Shown here: positions 31,395 through 44,394 of the stretch, one piece after another
How the letters are laid out: every line of letters begins with the position of its first letter
How positions within the stretch are numbered: the first letter of the stretch is position 1
Assembly: GCF_910594005.1 (NCBI RefSeq)
Contig: NC_057826.1
Span: 20,927,501-20,991,500, forward strand
DNA from: Cervus elaphus
Lineage: Eukaryota > Chordata > Mammalia > Artiodactyla > Cervidae
Length of the DNA stretch: 64,000 nt
Reading direction: 5' to 3'
Translations under genes and position numbers: made by a program
The notes under the pieces: model-generated
Database searches by the model: none
The model's input: only the letters and a program-made list of their open reading frames with translations
Told to the model about the DNA's origin: nothing

Positions 31395-32755
31395 AACCCC
31401 AAGGCAGGGGCTCAGAGCATGCAGAGTTTCCACGCACTCACTAAAGGTCACAAATTTCCTGACACTGTGGGGATCCACTGGGAGCTGACTCTTCACATGT
31501 GAGCCAACTTCACCTCATGGCTCGTTTCTGCCACATGTAACTAACTCAGTCCCACAATCCCAGTTGTGGCTGCATGTGAAGAGAACAAGAGATAAGCAAC
31601 ATAAGATGAAGGTGGAGGCCAGCGGAGTTGGGTTTCTAGTCCTCCCAACAGAAGCTCAATAAAAAACGTTGTCTTACTATCTTCAGCCTAGCACAGGATG
31701 TGGCACCCAGATCAACACACACACCCCAACATTGACCCAGTGATGGATGGAAAGTAGAATAGAAAACAGACTCACAATGACAGTAAAAACATTGGAAAGG
31801 TTTTCCTGTGTTATTTGCATCATTATAAACTTTCTAAAGAATGAGAAATTTAAGAATAAATTTCAGCTTATACAAATAATATGAGACACCATGCAAATAT
31901 CCCTGAGTCTTGACAATCACAGATGAACAGGCTTCCCAGGCATTTGCCCTCACTCCCAGCCCTCCCACCTCCACCAAGCCCCCAGGGTTTCTTGACCAGC
32001 CTGGCAGCACGTAGCTTGGCTCCAGCCGTGCGGAAGCACCAATTATCCTTGGCAGCAAGACCTAGGCTTGTGACTGGCCAAAGGAAGTCTGAGGGCCATT
32101 CCAGTGTGAATCTCTTGAACTGTTTATTTTCAAGCAGGCTTAGAATGGGCGTAGAGATGTGTCTAAGACTTGGAGAAACCTTACATCCATTTCATTTTCC
32201 AACACAGCTCATCCTAAAACATGTGTCCTGTCCCATGGAAACCCCCAGGAATTTGAGGCCGTAGTCATAACAGGAGAGGAAGCAGGTCAGCAGGGCCTCA
32301 GCTTTATCTTGGAAGTGGGGAGGGCCAGCTGCAAGGAAGGAAGATTGAAATCCCGGTGAGATTCTGTAATGGAAAAAAAAATCCACATCTGTGGGGTTTC
32401 CCACAATTTAGGAGACAAGAAGATTCACAGCCTAGCTCTTCACAATACCATCACGACCACCTCCATCAGGTGGCATTGCCACCTGGCCTGATGACTTCCA
32501 TGGGAGGGCTTCATAGCCCCAGTTCCTGATAATCAATTCAAAAAAATTATATGGTTGTTATGAAATAACAGCATAATGGACAAGGGGATTGATTTCAGGA
32601 TGATTAAATGTTTTGGAACTAAACAGAAGCAAGGGTTGCATAACACTGTAAATGTGCTAAATGTCACTGAATTGTTCACTTTAAAATGGCTAATTTTATG
32701 TTATGTAAATTTCACCTCAAATTTAAACATAAGATGGTTTAATACAGTAGTTGAA
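31395..32755. other. Mostly unique intergenic DNA
   Basis: No exon recognised. The frames at 31.9-32.3 kb have no domain. An old L1 3' relic probably starts at about 32530 (TGAATTGTTCACTTTAAAATG near 32670 is a common L1 3' motif). Confidence 0.45.
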
Positions 32756-32759
32756 TAGA

Positions 32760-33140
32760 AAATTAACACCCAAGAATCAGTTACCTTGACATAGAACAGA
32801 AATACCCAGTTAGAAAAGGAAACTGGAGGGAAAGTCCATTTTAAAGCAGCAACAGAAACCATGAAGTACCTAGTATTAAACTGAACAGGAAAGATGTGAG
32901 GTCTATGCATTTTAAATTATCACACTTAATTTAAGGGTAAGGCAGAAATAACTTGAATATATATGGGAAAATCAGCCAAAATACTAGATAGGAATTCTGA
33001 CTATTATGTATGGTAATTCTACCCACAGTATTCTCTAAGTTAAATGCAATCTTAATCAAAATCTCAAGTTTCTTTCTGGTACTTGACAAATTTATTATAT
33101 AATTCCATTAAATGTATAGAAAGTAGTATAATCTGCAATT
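32760..33140 (+). repeat. L1 ORF2 relic
   Basis: ATGAAGTACCTAGTATTAAA, GTGAGGTCTATGC, and AAATGCAATCTTAATCAAAAT follow the order of L1 ORF2 downstream of the RT domain. Heavily decayed. Confidence 0.6.
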
Positions 33141-33244
33141 TACCCATAATCCTAAACAGCACAGATTACTTCTTTTAACAGTCTTACTGAATTGTCTTAC
33201 ATGTATATACATTTTTGGAAAAGATATACAGCACAGTTGCAGAT

Positions 33245-33480
33245 ATTTCAGGCTCTTTAGTCAGAGTTGATCCCAGCTCTGCAGCTTAAGATTGTATGGA
33301 TGAACTTAACCATGTTACCTAAACTTCTAAGGCCTCAACTATCTCTTTTGCAAAATAGATAGGCTAGTACAATCCTTGTAGATATGAGGATTATGTGTAA
33401 TTATCATGTCTGAGTGCTTAGTCTAGTAATTCAGGCATAATGGGTCTCAGCATTTAGTAAATGGTTATTATTACCGTTAT
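33245..33480 (+). repeat. MIR
   Basis: CAGGCTCTTTAGTCAGAGTT, CATGTTACCTAAACTTCTAAG and ATGGGTCTCAGCATTTAG remnants; diverged. Confidence 0.5.
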
Positions 33481-33779
33481 ACCAATACATGATAGCATAC
33501 ATGTGATTTTATTACACACTGTGAACTGGAGTTTTTTAATTTAATAATGCATTATGGACATTTTTGCAAGTCAAAACATGTATTTCTTTATTATTCAGCA
33601 CTTAACCTGGCACCTACACATACTATATGCCCAGAATATATTTGTTACATGAGTAAATGAAGAAATGAATCTTAGCTGGTCTTTTTAAGTTTGCTGCTGG
33701 TTGTAATGGTTGTGTTGGGTTCCAGCATATGGATGTACTATGAATGAATAAGCAGTCCTCCCCTGACAGACATGTATTA

Positions 33780-34165
33780 TTTATAATGTTCAAAAAACTG
33801 AAAACAGCTCATAGATATGGAGAAAAGTCTGGTGCTTGCCAGAGTTGAGGAGGTTGGAGGTGGGAAAAATTGGTGGAAGGGGTCAAAGGGTACAAGCTTC
33901 TAGTTATAAAATAAATAAGTTGTGGGGATGTAATATACAGCATGGTGACCATAGTAATAACCCTGTATTGCATATTTGAAACTTGTTGAGAAAAGCAATC
34001 TTAAAAGCCTTCATCACAAGAAAAAAATTATGTAACTATGTATGGTGACAGATGTTAGCTAGACTTATTGTGGTGAACTTTTCACAATATATATAAATAT
34101 CGTGTTTTATGCCTGAAACTATAATGTATCTCAATTATACCACAATAAAAAATGTAACTGGAAAA
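33780..34165 (+). repeat. L1 3' UTR end
   Basis: ACAGCTCATAGATATGGAGA, GGTGGGAAAAATTGGTGGAA, GATGTAATATACAGCATGGT, TCTCAATTATACCACAATAA and a terminal A-rich tract match the L1 3' end also seen at 3.4 and 17.8 kb. Confidence 0.8.
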
Positions 34166-34169
34166 AACA

Positions 34170-35180
34170 TTATAATTATCCATTAACGAGGATTATGGGT
34201 AGACTTTTGCTTTGAGTGATTCCAAATGCGTTAAAACAGTCCCACCCCATACTAGCTGTGATCAAGTATACCTAGAGGTCATCTCAATGTGATTTCCTCA
34301 AGTAAAAATGGTAAAGATAGTTCCATTTGTGGAGGATAAAGGGAGGTTTGGGGGGCCGTCATCTCTCTTCTGCAAAGCTGACTGTACCCCCTGCTAGAAA
34401 GCTGCTGTGGGTGAGGATCCCCTAGCTGGTGACAGAGCCTGGCTGAGCCCCAATTTTCAGGGTGTCTTTGGTTCCTTGACTCCTTTCTGCCTTTCCAGGA
34501 GAAGAAAAAAAAAAAAATGCTGTTTCTTGGTGAGAAATGACCACCAAGTGAGAAATACAGTGAAAATTTCTCTAGAGAAAATGTGGATTTCAGGAGAAAG
34601 CCTGGAGCCCTAAGAGGCTTTTTCTGTTGGCAAATATGGTGATTCTGAGGTCTTCACGCTGATGGATCAAAAATGTGTGAGCTACAACCACACCTCCCGC
34701 CGACTACACCAGCAGCCGGGGTCTGGAGAGGCCACCCGCATATCTGCAGGCTGAGTCAAGATTCCAGGGAGGCCCCTGCCGATAGTCTACCGTCCTTTTC
34801 TTCCCACCTCCACCACCATCCTTCATCGGAGGAGCCCTGTGTGCGTGTTTGCGTCCAAAACGCATAGTTTGCATGTTTAGCATGCCTCCCTCCCCACTCA
34901 GCAGACACACTTAGCCACCCCTCGGGAGCAGACGTGCAGGCGCTCCAACAGCCAGGAGAGCTGGCAGTAAGTCCTCACAGGCCCTGGAAAACAGAACGTG
35001 GTCCAGAAAGGTGGGGTTGCTCCGGGGGGGCATGTCTCCTCTGCTCCATGGACTCCTTGCCCTGTGGGGAGAGCAGTAGCTGGAAGGCGGCTGGAGCAGG
35101 ACTTTCAAACAGCCAGCGCCTGGCAGAGCTCTGTCTCTCTGATCTAAGGCAGCACCCAGAAGCCCAGGCAAAGCTTCCAA
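34170..35180. other. Unique intergenic DNA
   Basis: No supported gene. An A-run lies at 34505-34517. Frames at 34.9-35.4 kb end inside the MER5A copy. Confidence 0.45.
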
Positions 35181-35182
35181 TA

Positions 35183-35415
35183 CATCAGTGGTTCTCAATT
35201 GGTCATGGTTTTGCCTCTCAGAGGTCATGTGGCAATGTCGGCAGAGATTTTTGGTTGGCACAAGTCAGGAGATACTGCTGGCATCTCGTGGGGAGAGGCC
35301 AGCGATGCTGTTACGCATCCTGCCATAACCAGGATAACACCTGCACTGCCCCCCACCCCACTGCCCAGCCCACCAACAAAGAATTATCCAGCCCAAAGTG
35401 TTAACAGTGATGCTG
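35183..35415 (+). mobile_element. MER5A (hAT-Charlie)
   Basis: ATCAGTGGTTCTCAATTGG head, ATGTGGCAATGTCGGCAGAG, TACTGCTGGCATCTCGTGGG, AGAGGCCAGCGATGCTGTTA and AAAGAATTATCCAGCCCAAA. Nearly full length. Confidence 0.87.
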
Positions 35416-35424
35416 CTGAAAAAC

Positions 35425-35615
35425 CTTGTAAGAGGCCTGACTCTGCCACTGACTTGTTATGGGACCAGTTTTTAAGTCTCCCCGAGCCTCAGTTTTCTCG
35501 CTTATATCATGGGGTTAATGGTAAATATTCCACAGCACTGTTGTGAGAAATGAAAGGGATTTGATACCTAAAATGCCTCACACAATGTAGGTCTTGAATA
35601 AAGGTCATAGGTGCT
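35425..35615 (+). repeat. MIR
   Basis: CTGACTCTGCCACTGACTTG, CCTCAGTTTTCTCGCTTATA, CAGCACTGTTGTGAGAAATG in sense MIR order. Confidence 0.78.
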
Positions 35616-35619
35616 CCTT

Positions 35620-35920
35620 AAATGGGAAGGGAAGCCAGTTTTTAATTTTTAAAGGTCTTTTTACAAATCAATTAGAAGTGTTGGATTTTGGAGGAGAATA
35701 TTTAAACCATGAAAGCAAGAGAAGCTTATATTTCACAACTACTATATAAAAGATGAAGAGGAAATATGGATATATAGAAAAATAATCTTAAATTAGACTA
35801 ATCAACAAAAAAAGTTGTTTATACACAGTACTGTAAGACACAGTGAAATGTGTAAAGCTGAGTTATACTTCTAACAGGTTTTTCCCTTTTCCACTAAGAA
35901 TTTTCTAAATCAAAACGCCA
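35620..35920. other. AT-rich unique DNA
   Basis: Nothing recognised. Confidence 0.4.
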
Positions 35921-35924
35921 TCCC

Positions 35925-36025
35925 AGGAATTTGCTGGACGTCCAGTGGTTAGGACTCAGCACTCTCATTGCTGAGGGCCAGGATTTGATCCCTGGTCCGG
36001 AAACTAAGATCCCACAAGCATCACC
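35925..36025 (+). repeat. CHR-type SINE fragment
   Basis: GACGTCCAGTGGTTAGGACT, GCCAGGATTTGATCCCTGGT, GGAAACTAAGATCCCACAAG; lacks the far 3' part. Confidence 0.78.
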
Positions 36026-36309
36026 TGTTTGCTTCAAAGATCCCCAAGATGACATAAGCCCAGAAGCATAAAGTAGGGGATAACCTCCTACAAGCAGAAA
36101 TTTTCTTGATATAAAGGAAATCAAGGCTCTTCCTCAAATGGAGATTTCCCTGGGCAGAAATTAGGGGCCACGTGGAGACATGGCTCAGAACCAGTGACAC
36201 CTGGGTGGATGAGCTTCATGAGGGATCAGGGGGTTTCCAACGTGTCTCAAGAAACTGGTAGCCAATAACTGTAGGAATGTCACACATTAAACCTATGACT
36301 TTAAAAATG

Positions 36310-36640
36310 CCTCTTGAAATTATCGTATAAAGTGAATTCAGAAAGAGAAAGACAAACACCATATAATATCACTTGCGTGAGGAATCTAAAATAAGACACA
36401 AATGAACATATCGACAAAACAGAAACAGACTCCCAGACGTAGAGAACAGATTGTGGTTGTGAAGGGGGAGAGGGGGTGGGGGATGGATGCATTGAAAGCT
36501 TGGGATTGGTTAGCAGATGCAAACTAGTATATATAGAATGGTCCGACAGTATAGTACAGGGAACTGTAGTCAATATTCTGTGATAAACCATAATGGAAAA
36601 CAATATATAAAAAAAGAATATATATATTTATTTATATATA
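36310..36640 (+). repeat. L1 3' end, left part
   Basis: GAAAGACAAACACCATATAA, TATCACTTGCGTGAGGAATC, ACAGAAACAGACTCCCAGAC. Interrupted by the SINE cluster; its terminal part (TTGTAAATCAACTGTACATC) resumes at about 37640-37715. Confidence 0.75.
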
Positions 36641-36647
36641 TTTACAT

Positions 36648-37165
36648 GGACTTCCCTGATAGCTCAGTTGGTAAAGAATCCACCTGCAATGCAGAAGACT
36701 TGCTTCGATTCCTGGGTCGGGAAGATCTGATGAAGAAGGTATAGGCTGCCCACTCCAGTATTCTTGGGCTTCCCTTGTAGTTCAGCTGGTTAAGAATCCG
36801 CCCACAATGTGGGACACCTGGGTTTGATTCCTGGATTGGGAAGATTGCCTGGAGAAGGGAAAGGCTACCCACTCCAGTATTCTGGCCTGGAGAATTCCAT
36901 GGACTCTATATCTATGGTCCACGGGGTCGCAAAGAATCAGACACGACTGAGCGACTTTCACTTTCATTTGGGCTTCCCTGGTGGCGCAGATGGTAAAGAA
37001 TCTGCCTGCAGTGTGGGAAACCTAGGTTCGACCCCTGGGTTGGGAAGATTCCCTGGAGGATAGCATGGCCACCCACTCCAGTATTCTCACCTAGAGAATC
37101 CCATGGACACAGGAGGCTGGTGGGCTACAGTCCATGGGGTCACAAGGAGTCAGACAAAACTGAAG
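36648..37165 (+). repeat. Head-to-tail array of Bov-tA/Bov-A2 copies
   Basis: Three successive sense heads: GGACTTCCCTGATAGCTCAG (36649), GGGCTTCCCTTGTAGTTCAG (36767) and GGGCTTCCCTGGTGGCGCAG (36970). The first copy is cut short at CCACTCCAGTATTCTTG; the second and third run to the GAATCAGACACGACTGAGCG and GAGTCAGACAAAACTGA endings. Confidence 0.88.
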
Positions 37166-37172
37166 GGACTTA

Positions 37173-37173
37173 G

Positions 37174-37213
<40 letters not shown>
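37173..37213. repeat. (CG)n(CA)n microsatellite
   Basis: GCGCGCGC followed by about 16 CA units, at the 3' end of the third SINE copy. Probably polymorphic. Confidence 0.9.
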
Positions 37214-37214
<1 letters not shown>

Positions 37215-37347
37215 GAATTCTCCTGACAAGAATACTGGAGTGGGTAGCCATTCCCTTCTCCAGGGGATCTTCCCCACCCAGAGATTGAAACAGGGTCTCC
37301 TGCATTGCAGGCCAATTCTTTACTGTCTAAGCCACTAGGGAAGCCCA
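37214..37347 (-). repeat. Bov-A2 SINE, antisense
   Basis: GACAAGAATACTGGAGTGGG, GATCTTCCCCACCCAGAGAT and AGCCACTAGGGAAGCCC, in inverted orientation to the copies on its left. Confidence 0.85.
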
Positions 37348-37420
37348 ATATACGTAAGAATATGTATTATATATATTCTTATACATACATACAATATATA
37401 TATTCATATATACATATATG

Positions 37421-37617
37421 GCTTTCCGGGTGGTACAGTGGTAACCAATCCACCTACCCATGAAGGAGATGCAAGAGGCATGGGTTTGATCCCTGGGTTG
37501 GGAAGATCCTCTGGAGTAGGAAATGGCAACCCACTCCAGTTATTCTTGTCTGGAAAATTCTATGGACAGAGGAGCTTGGCGGGCTAAGGTCCACGGGGTC
37601 ACAAAGAGTCAAACACG
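37421..37617 (+). repeat. Bov-A2 SINE
   Basis: GGCTTTCCGGGTGGTACAGT head, GGCAACCCACTCCAGTTATT, GGGGTCACAAAGAGTCAAAC end. Preceded by a TA-rich stretch (37350-37420). Confidence 0.87.
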
Positions 37618-37719
37618 AGCACGCATGCACACACATACATAACTGAATCACAGCAGGAACTAACACAGCTTGTAAATCAACTGTACATCAATAACAAATT
37701 TTCCAAAAAAAATTTTTAA

Positions 37720-40700
37720 ACAGATCCCGCATGTCATGTGGCACAGCCAAAACCAAAAGCAAATAAAAAACAAACAAAAATGTCATTCCTACCCTTTCCG
37801 TGGCCTTTACATACACCCCTATTTAGTCTCTGGTCCCCAAGCCCTGGCTGCCCTAGGTGTAGGGCAATCCCACCAGAGGTGACTTGCTGCCATCTGGTGG
37901 TAGAATTGGCAAGGGCCGCTAACATTTTGTATTCATTTTTATTTTTTCTGGTAAAAATAACAGAAGGAGATCTAGCACACACAAAGCTTTTTTTTTCTAA
38001 ATTCAGATATGATTGACAAGTAACATTCTGTAAGTTTAACATGCACAACATGTTGAGTTGATACACTTATACATTGCAATTGATTGACACTGTAGCAAAC
38101 GTTTATTTCACAATGCTCTAGGAGCTACTGGGAATGTAAAGATGGACCAACATGCCCACACTCCTCCCAGCATCAGATGGAGACATTTGGGTTCCTGGCA
38201 GCTGATGATAACTTGGCACCCCTTCAACCTGTTTTAACATATGTTAGTTGGAGTACGGATTCTCTATTTAATAAAAACAGAAATTATATCATTCCTTGTG
38301 CTCACATAAGAAATCGCCTCCATGAACTCATATAAAGTTCTAATCATTCACACTTAACCAAGGAAAGAGATCATTTACAAGCACACAGATATAAAAGAAT
38401 ATCCAAAAGTGCTTGAAAATTTTCCTTCTGACTTTGTAAACAAAATATTTCCAACTTTCCTGTATTTCTTCTCTCTTCTGTTTTCTTTTGCAATTTGCCT
38501 AGTTGGGCAACATTTTGAAAGGCAAATTTAAAGATTTAAAATGGAGATAATAAATTACCCCATTGGATAACACTACGTCATGATTATTTGATTTCAGATT
38601 ATTTGATTTCAGAATTTCAGCTGATTTCAAATGGCAGTCAGAGCTGGTAGTGCAACCTAGCATTGCACTGAAGAAGTTGCATTGCCAGGTCACAAAAATA
38701 CCTACTAGATCCAGTTTGGAGCTACCAAGGACTTTATTTTTTTAAGGACTTTCTTATTCCTAATTTAGAGCACAAAATCAGTGAAAGCAGGACCAGTTTA
38801 CTTTTTCCCTGATACAAACAGAGTGTCATGTGGAAACCTGAGTAAACAGGCATGAAATTTCCATTCATTCCAATGATTTTTCAAATATTCATATTTATTA
38901 CAAAATATTCTGTGTCCAAATAGTGCATATATATAATGAATAATAAAATATATACTTCAGTATGGATCCCCCAGACCAAGAAATAAAACCTGACAATGAC
39001 TTCTAAGGCCCTGTAAGCTGTATCTCTGTGCCCCCGCCCCCACCATGGCAAGGGGAATCCAATATATTAATGTTTTTGCATCTTGTGTGGGTCAGAGTGC
39101 CTGATTGAAAACCACAGGGAAAAACAACTTTAATGGTCTTAAACAAAAGGGGGGATGTTAAAAGAAAAAAGGGTTTTCACAGAATTCATAGGAGGGTGGA
39201 AGGTCAGCTCAGACTAGAAACAGACAAGAGGCAGCAGGGTTCGGGGTTGGCCTGCCACCCTCAAAAAGGGTACAGGGCCCCTCTGCATCCTATATTCACA
39301 GTTTCTTTTCTAAACCTGGATCCTGTGTCCACAGCAGGTAGGGGCTGGCTAGATCTCAGTGGTTCCCTCAGGCCCCACCCAGGAAAGATCACAGGTCCTC
39401 TCTGCTCACAGAGCCCCCAGATTTATTCAGGTGACCATCCTCAGGCTGGGGTCATGACCCTGAGTGGGATGCAGGGACAGAGTGCAACCCCTTTCCAAGG
39501 GGTTTCATTTCTCTCTGGCTTCCTCTCTGATTCTCTGTCCTCCCACTCCCGGATCCTTTGAGACTGTTATTCAGACCTTGCTCTTGAAAGCGATCGAGAC
39601 TCCTCTCTGTTTTAAGTTTTAAATAAAAAGCCTGCATATTCCCTTGCTTCTTTCTCTCTGCATTTCTGAAATCCTCCTCTGAAGGCCAAGAGAACTCACC
39701 AGACAGTCAGCGGAGGGACCTCAAGGTGAAGGTTAGTGTGAGTTTAGGGACGGGAAAGGTTAATATTCAGCATTATCATTCCGCCACTTATTAATAAAAG
39801 TTATTTCTTTTCAAAGATATTTACCATGCCTCAAAAATAAACACAAAAGACACATGCTAAAATGATCTGTCATGTGATGCAATGGCACCACAGTGAGTTA
39901 CAAATTCACCCCTTGCTGCGCAAGCTGTGACTCCCCTGTGAGGTGAATGTCCACGTGCAAAAGGGAAGGCCCTAAGCCTGGGAGCCTTGAATCTAGACCT
40001 GCACCATGAGCCGCCTGGGATCCTGTGCAGTTTCTCACAAGTGCACCTTCCCATGAGGCTGCAGCCTGCCGACCAAGACATGTCTATGACAAGTGCACGT
40101 GAACGCCCAGAACCAGCAGAGGCACACATCCTCCTGTGCTGGAGGTCCCCACAAGGTTACTGCTCAATCAAGCTCACCTGTACGTTTGTTTACTGCAACT
40201 TTTATGGGTTTTTTTTTCCCTACTTCTTTGATTAAATTCTAACTAGCATTTTTGGAATCCTAAAAGCACCTTCCAGGTCCTCCAAGAACCCAGTTGGAAA
40301 CCACCAGGCTGAAATATTAACCATGCTCGCTGCTGGTGGTGAGATTTTTGTTTTCTTCTTTGTGCTTATCTTCCCTTTCTGCCTACTCTAAAATCCACCT
40401 GTGCCCCTTGTGTAATTTTGTTTAAGCTGAAAAGAAATCAATGTTAAAAAGGACTGCTGGCTCTCTGTCCCCAGGGACTTTAGTCTCCAATGCCCTTTGC
40501 TCTCTCCTGACCATGGCATATTTGCTTACAAGTGGGTAAGAAGTTGCTTCAGGAGGGGAAGCTAAACTCCACTCCACCAGCCTCAGCATCTTCCAGGCTG
40601 AGTGGAGTAGGATCCACAGTAAGCATGGCAGTAATCATAGCCCGAGCGATACTGGGAGGACCATTGAAGAACTTCTTCACTAAAAGTTGTAAGACACTGC

Positions 40701-41275
40701 GAACTGTCTTCCCCGTCCCCCAGTTCAAGCTCGTAAATGTCAGGTCAACCTTGGTCTGTCAAAGGCCTAACGTCCTCCACCCATCACTGCCTTCACTCCA
40801 GGGAATCCTCCTGGCCTCTGAGCTCACAGAGGTGGGCCAGGTTCTTGATAATCAGTATCACTGACTACCTGAAAGTTTGCTGTGGCCCCAGCAGTGAAGC
40901 CCCCAAATCAGACAGTTACTGATGTGTTTTGTGGACTCAAAAAAGTCCAGACATACTCCAGGAGTGGTATCACTATGTCTAGTCATAGAAAGTACAAGGA
41001 TCAGATAGTTGTTCTTTCCACACCCCACATGGACCTTTCAGCACTTTTCATATTTACTTTGTAGGAGATCAATCCTCTGAGAGTGTTTGAAAGACCGTGT
41101 TTGCTGTCTTGTATAAATATTTCCCAACCACACGTTACAACACTGAGCAGATGCCATTTTGCTTTAACAACAGACTTGCAACTAACAGGCAATGCTTAGG
41201 ATGGAATGAACCCCTTCTAATGTATCCCCTCCTTCAACCAGTGAAACCCTAGAATCTCTGTTTGGATAGTTATTT
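37720..41275. other. Mostly unique intergenic DNA
   Basis: 37985-38105 is an antisense L1-type relic (TAAGTTTAACATGCACAACA, TGTTGAGTTGATACACTTAT). 39540-39680 has AATAAA followed by a T/C-rich segment that could be the R/U5 end of an old LTR, but I cannot support a family. No gene recognised: the frames at 39.1-39.6 and 40.5-40.9 kb show no domain. Confidence 0.4.
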
Positions 41276-41279
41276 TGAT

Positions 41280-41508
41280 AGTTTGGCTACCTGATGCGAA
41301 GAGCTGACTCACTGGAAAAGACTCTGATGCTGGGAAAGATTGAGGAGAAGGGGGTGACAGAGGATGAGATGGTTGGATGGCACCATCGACTCAATGGACA
41401 TGAGTTTCAGTAAACTCTGGGAGATAGTGAAGGACAGGGAAGCTTGGCATGCTACAGTTGATGGGATCACCAAGAGTCAGATATGACTTAGCGACTAAAC
41501 AACAAAAA
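41280..41508 (+). mobile_element. BovB 3' end fragment
   Basis: CTACCTGATGCGAAGAGCTG, CTCTGATGCTGGGAAAGATT, GGATGAGATGGTTGGATGGC and GACTTAGCGACTAAACAACA. Short 5'-truncated copy. Confidence 0.9.
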
Positions 41509-41509
41509 T

Positions 41510-42535
41510 TGAGTCTCATGGAAAAGGGTCGTCTCTGCCTGAACCTCACCCACCCCACCTCCAGCAGTGACAGGCACTTCAAGGTACTTCATCCTTTTTT
41601 AGAGAGTTACAGGTTAAAGGTTTTCCCTATGTGGAATTGAAACCAAGCCCAGAAGAACCAGTTTCCCTTACTGCATTCATGATTACTCTCTCCATCCCAA
41701 ACTTTATTCCCTTGCTTGTCTCGTCTGACCACAATCCCTTTCTTGTCCCTTCTGACCTCAGTCCTTTGCTAGCTGGACACTAATCAACCAGTCAGATGAC
41801 TGAGATTGGTGTGGTTGATAACATTGTTAATGTGCTAAAATTACTATTATAGATATCACCATTAACTTACAAACTCAGGTTGTTTCTCCAGGACAAGATG
41901 AGCTCACAGACCACCAGCCACCCCACACCAAGCCATGGACTACCTTCCCAGAGAATTGTAAACGAAAAACTTCTAGCTTCCGAAACCACAACTAGGAAAA
42001 AATCGAAGAAATGTCCCCAAACAATCATGAATCCTGGTTTCTTTGTTATTCCTCTTCAAATCATTCCTAACTCAAAGACAAAAATGGCACGAACCTGATA
42101 CTTACCTCCCACTCATTGCCTGGGGCCCTGCAAACAAAAATCCCTCCTTTGCTGCAACACCTGCTGTCAGACTTTGGCTTTCTGAGCCTCAAGCTCACTC
42201 TGTTGCAGAATCAGAAACAGATTCACTTCCCAACTCTTCAGTTCCTAAATCAAACTGTTCTGAAATCTGAAAGTTGTTTTTTTTTTCCTGTAGTTCCTTT
42301 GACAGCAAACCCTGTGATGAACTGGTATGATAAGGCTATCTGTAGTCTTTATTTATCCCGTCATAATGATTTACAGCAGAAATATCAGTGTGTTTGATTA
42401 TGGTACTGCCCCAAGCCCCAAATCCATATGTATTATATATCATCACAAATACCAATTGGGATCATATGTATGTTTCTATGTATCATATCACCTTTTCAAA
42501 CTTTGGAAAATTACAGAGGGTTTTGGATAAGGAAT
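41510..42535. other. Unique DNA, possibly including an old LTR
   Basis: 42090-42260 (GCCTGGGGCCCTGCAAAC...CTCCTTTGCTGCAAC) has the look of an old LTR end, but I cannot name it. No gene seen. Confidence 0.35.
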
Positions 42536-42539
42536 TGTG

Positions 42540-44350
42540 AACCTGTATCTGTTTCTCCAAATAGGATATTTTAGTCTTCTACATCCAATTTATTTTTTCT
42601 AGATAGTCAAGATCACTGATTGAAAAGAGGTGAATTAAAGTCTCCCACTATTTGTTTGCTTGTCTATTTTTTCCATATCGCATGTAATTTTAGCTTTATG
42701 AATATTATTCTTTGTTTCTTGGTAGACAGGCATTCATAACTGTTATATCCTCATTGTGAATTGCATCTTTGGATGTTATAAAGTGCCTCTCTTCATCTTC
42801 ACCTGATATGATATTGAGATTACAACTCATGCTTTCTTTTCTTTGCATTTGCCTCATACATCATTATACATTTATTTTCAGCCTTCTGGGAAACACTCTA
42901 TTTTAGACAGGTCATTTGCTTGACAACAGCATAAGGTCAGTTTTGCTGAGAAATATAATCTGAATTTCTTTTTCTTTTAATAGGTGAGTTAAGCCTATTT
43001 AAACATTTATTGATACGTCACATATGTTAACCTTAGTTCTATCACACTAATACCATATTATACTTTTTAATTTTATAGTTTTTAATAATCTCTTACCATG
43101 TAGTCTGTGGCCTTATTGAAAGTTTTTGGAAGTTCCTTTTATAATAAAAACTTTAATACCTCCAGCTTTCTATTATCTGTTTTCAAATATCTATTAGTTC
43201 CTTACTGTGAACAATGGTAGAAAAAGTAAGCATATTTCCTCTTCTTTTCTTTTGTCTCCTCTCCTGGCCAGTTTTAGTTAGTAATATAGTTCTCAGAGTC
43301 TACCTTTGTATTTAAAAGTGCTTATTTTATTACCTGGTTTGTCACCTTTAATGAATATTTTTTGACTCCCAGTTATTAAAGGTACAGCAATCAGTAAACT
43401 TATTCTACTTCTCACTTACTCTCTCACTTCCTCTGCAAATATCCATTATTTACACTGTTTATATATTCTCAGGACATATCATTTTTACATACTTCAATCA
43501 CCGTAACGTGTAGAATTACTTTAGCTTTCATGCTTATTTGCTCAGTCGTATCTGACTCTTTGTGACCCCGTGGACTGTAGCCTGCCAGGTTCCTCTGTCT
43601 ATGGGATTCTCCAGGCAAGAACGTTGGAGTGGGTTCACAATAAATGTATTCAAAACCTGGTATCAATCTTTTTTTCCACAAGTTCTTCAATTATCTCTTA
43701 GTTGTCTCACATTCATTCTCTCTCATTTCCTGAAGAAAGGTTCATAGAATTGATATTCTCTGAATTCTTCCATGTTCGAGACCATCTCTTCACATGGTTC
43801 GAGACCATGTCTTCACAGCTGAAGGGAAATTTGGCTGTTGATAAAGTCCCTGGGTAATACTTTTCCCTTGAAGATATTTTAGGTATGAAACCACCATCTT
43901 CTGGCATTGAATGTTGCTATAGAGGACTTGGAGGCAAGCTTGATTTTTCTCCCCTATAAGTGACTTGGTCATTTTCCTTGATGGATCATCTTTGTAATCT
44001 AACTTTACCAGGTTAGTATGTCTAAGTTAACTCTTCTGGGATAATTTCCCATGATACAGGGTATAAATTAAAGTCTTCTGTATTTCCAAAAAACATGTTC
44101 CTATTTGAAATGTTCCACTGTTTTGGTTTTCTTCTAGAGAGACTCCAATTATGTATATAATAAATTTTCTTTTCCTGTATTCTATATCTATCATGTTCAC
44201 TCTACCCTTTTCTTACATCTTTATTTCCTCTCTATTTTGTTTGCCATTCTTATTTATTTCCTCCATGCCCCTTTATTTATTTATTACTGTGTCAGTTCTC
44301 TGTTGCGGCATGTGGGATTTTTCTGTGTGTTTTCCCCTCCATTATTCTTA
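42540..44350 (-). repeat. L1 ORF2 region relic, antisense
   Basis: TGAATTAAAGTCTCCCACTA, GAATTGCATCTTTGGATGTT, AATAGGTGAGTTAAGCCTAT and GAGACTCCAATTATGTATAT follow antisense ORF2 order. Many stops; no intact protein. Interrupted by the Bov-A fragment at 43528-43637. Confidence 0.68.
43528..43637 (-). repeat. Bov-A fragment, antisense, inside L1
   Basis: TTGCTCAGTCGTATCTGACT, TGTGACCCCGTGGACTGTAG, CCAGGCAAGAACGTTGGAGT. Confidence 0.87.
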
Positions 44351-44394
44351 TGATCATTGAATGATCTCCAAGAAAAGAAAGGAAAATTCTAATT

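Noticed and set aside
36648..37165. Regularly spaced repeats resembling a CRISPR-like array
   Set aside because: The repeated units are Bov-A SINE copies of about 200 bp in a mammalian genome, not short direct repeats with unique spacers.
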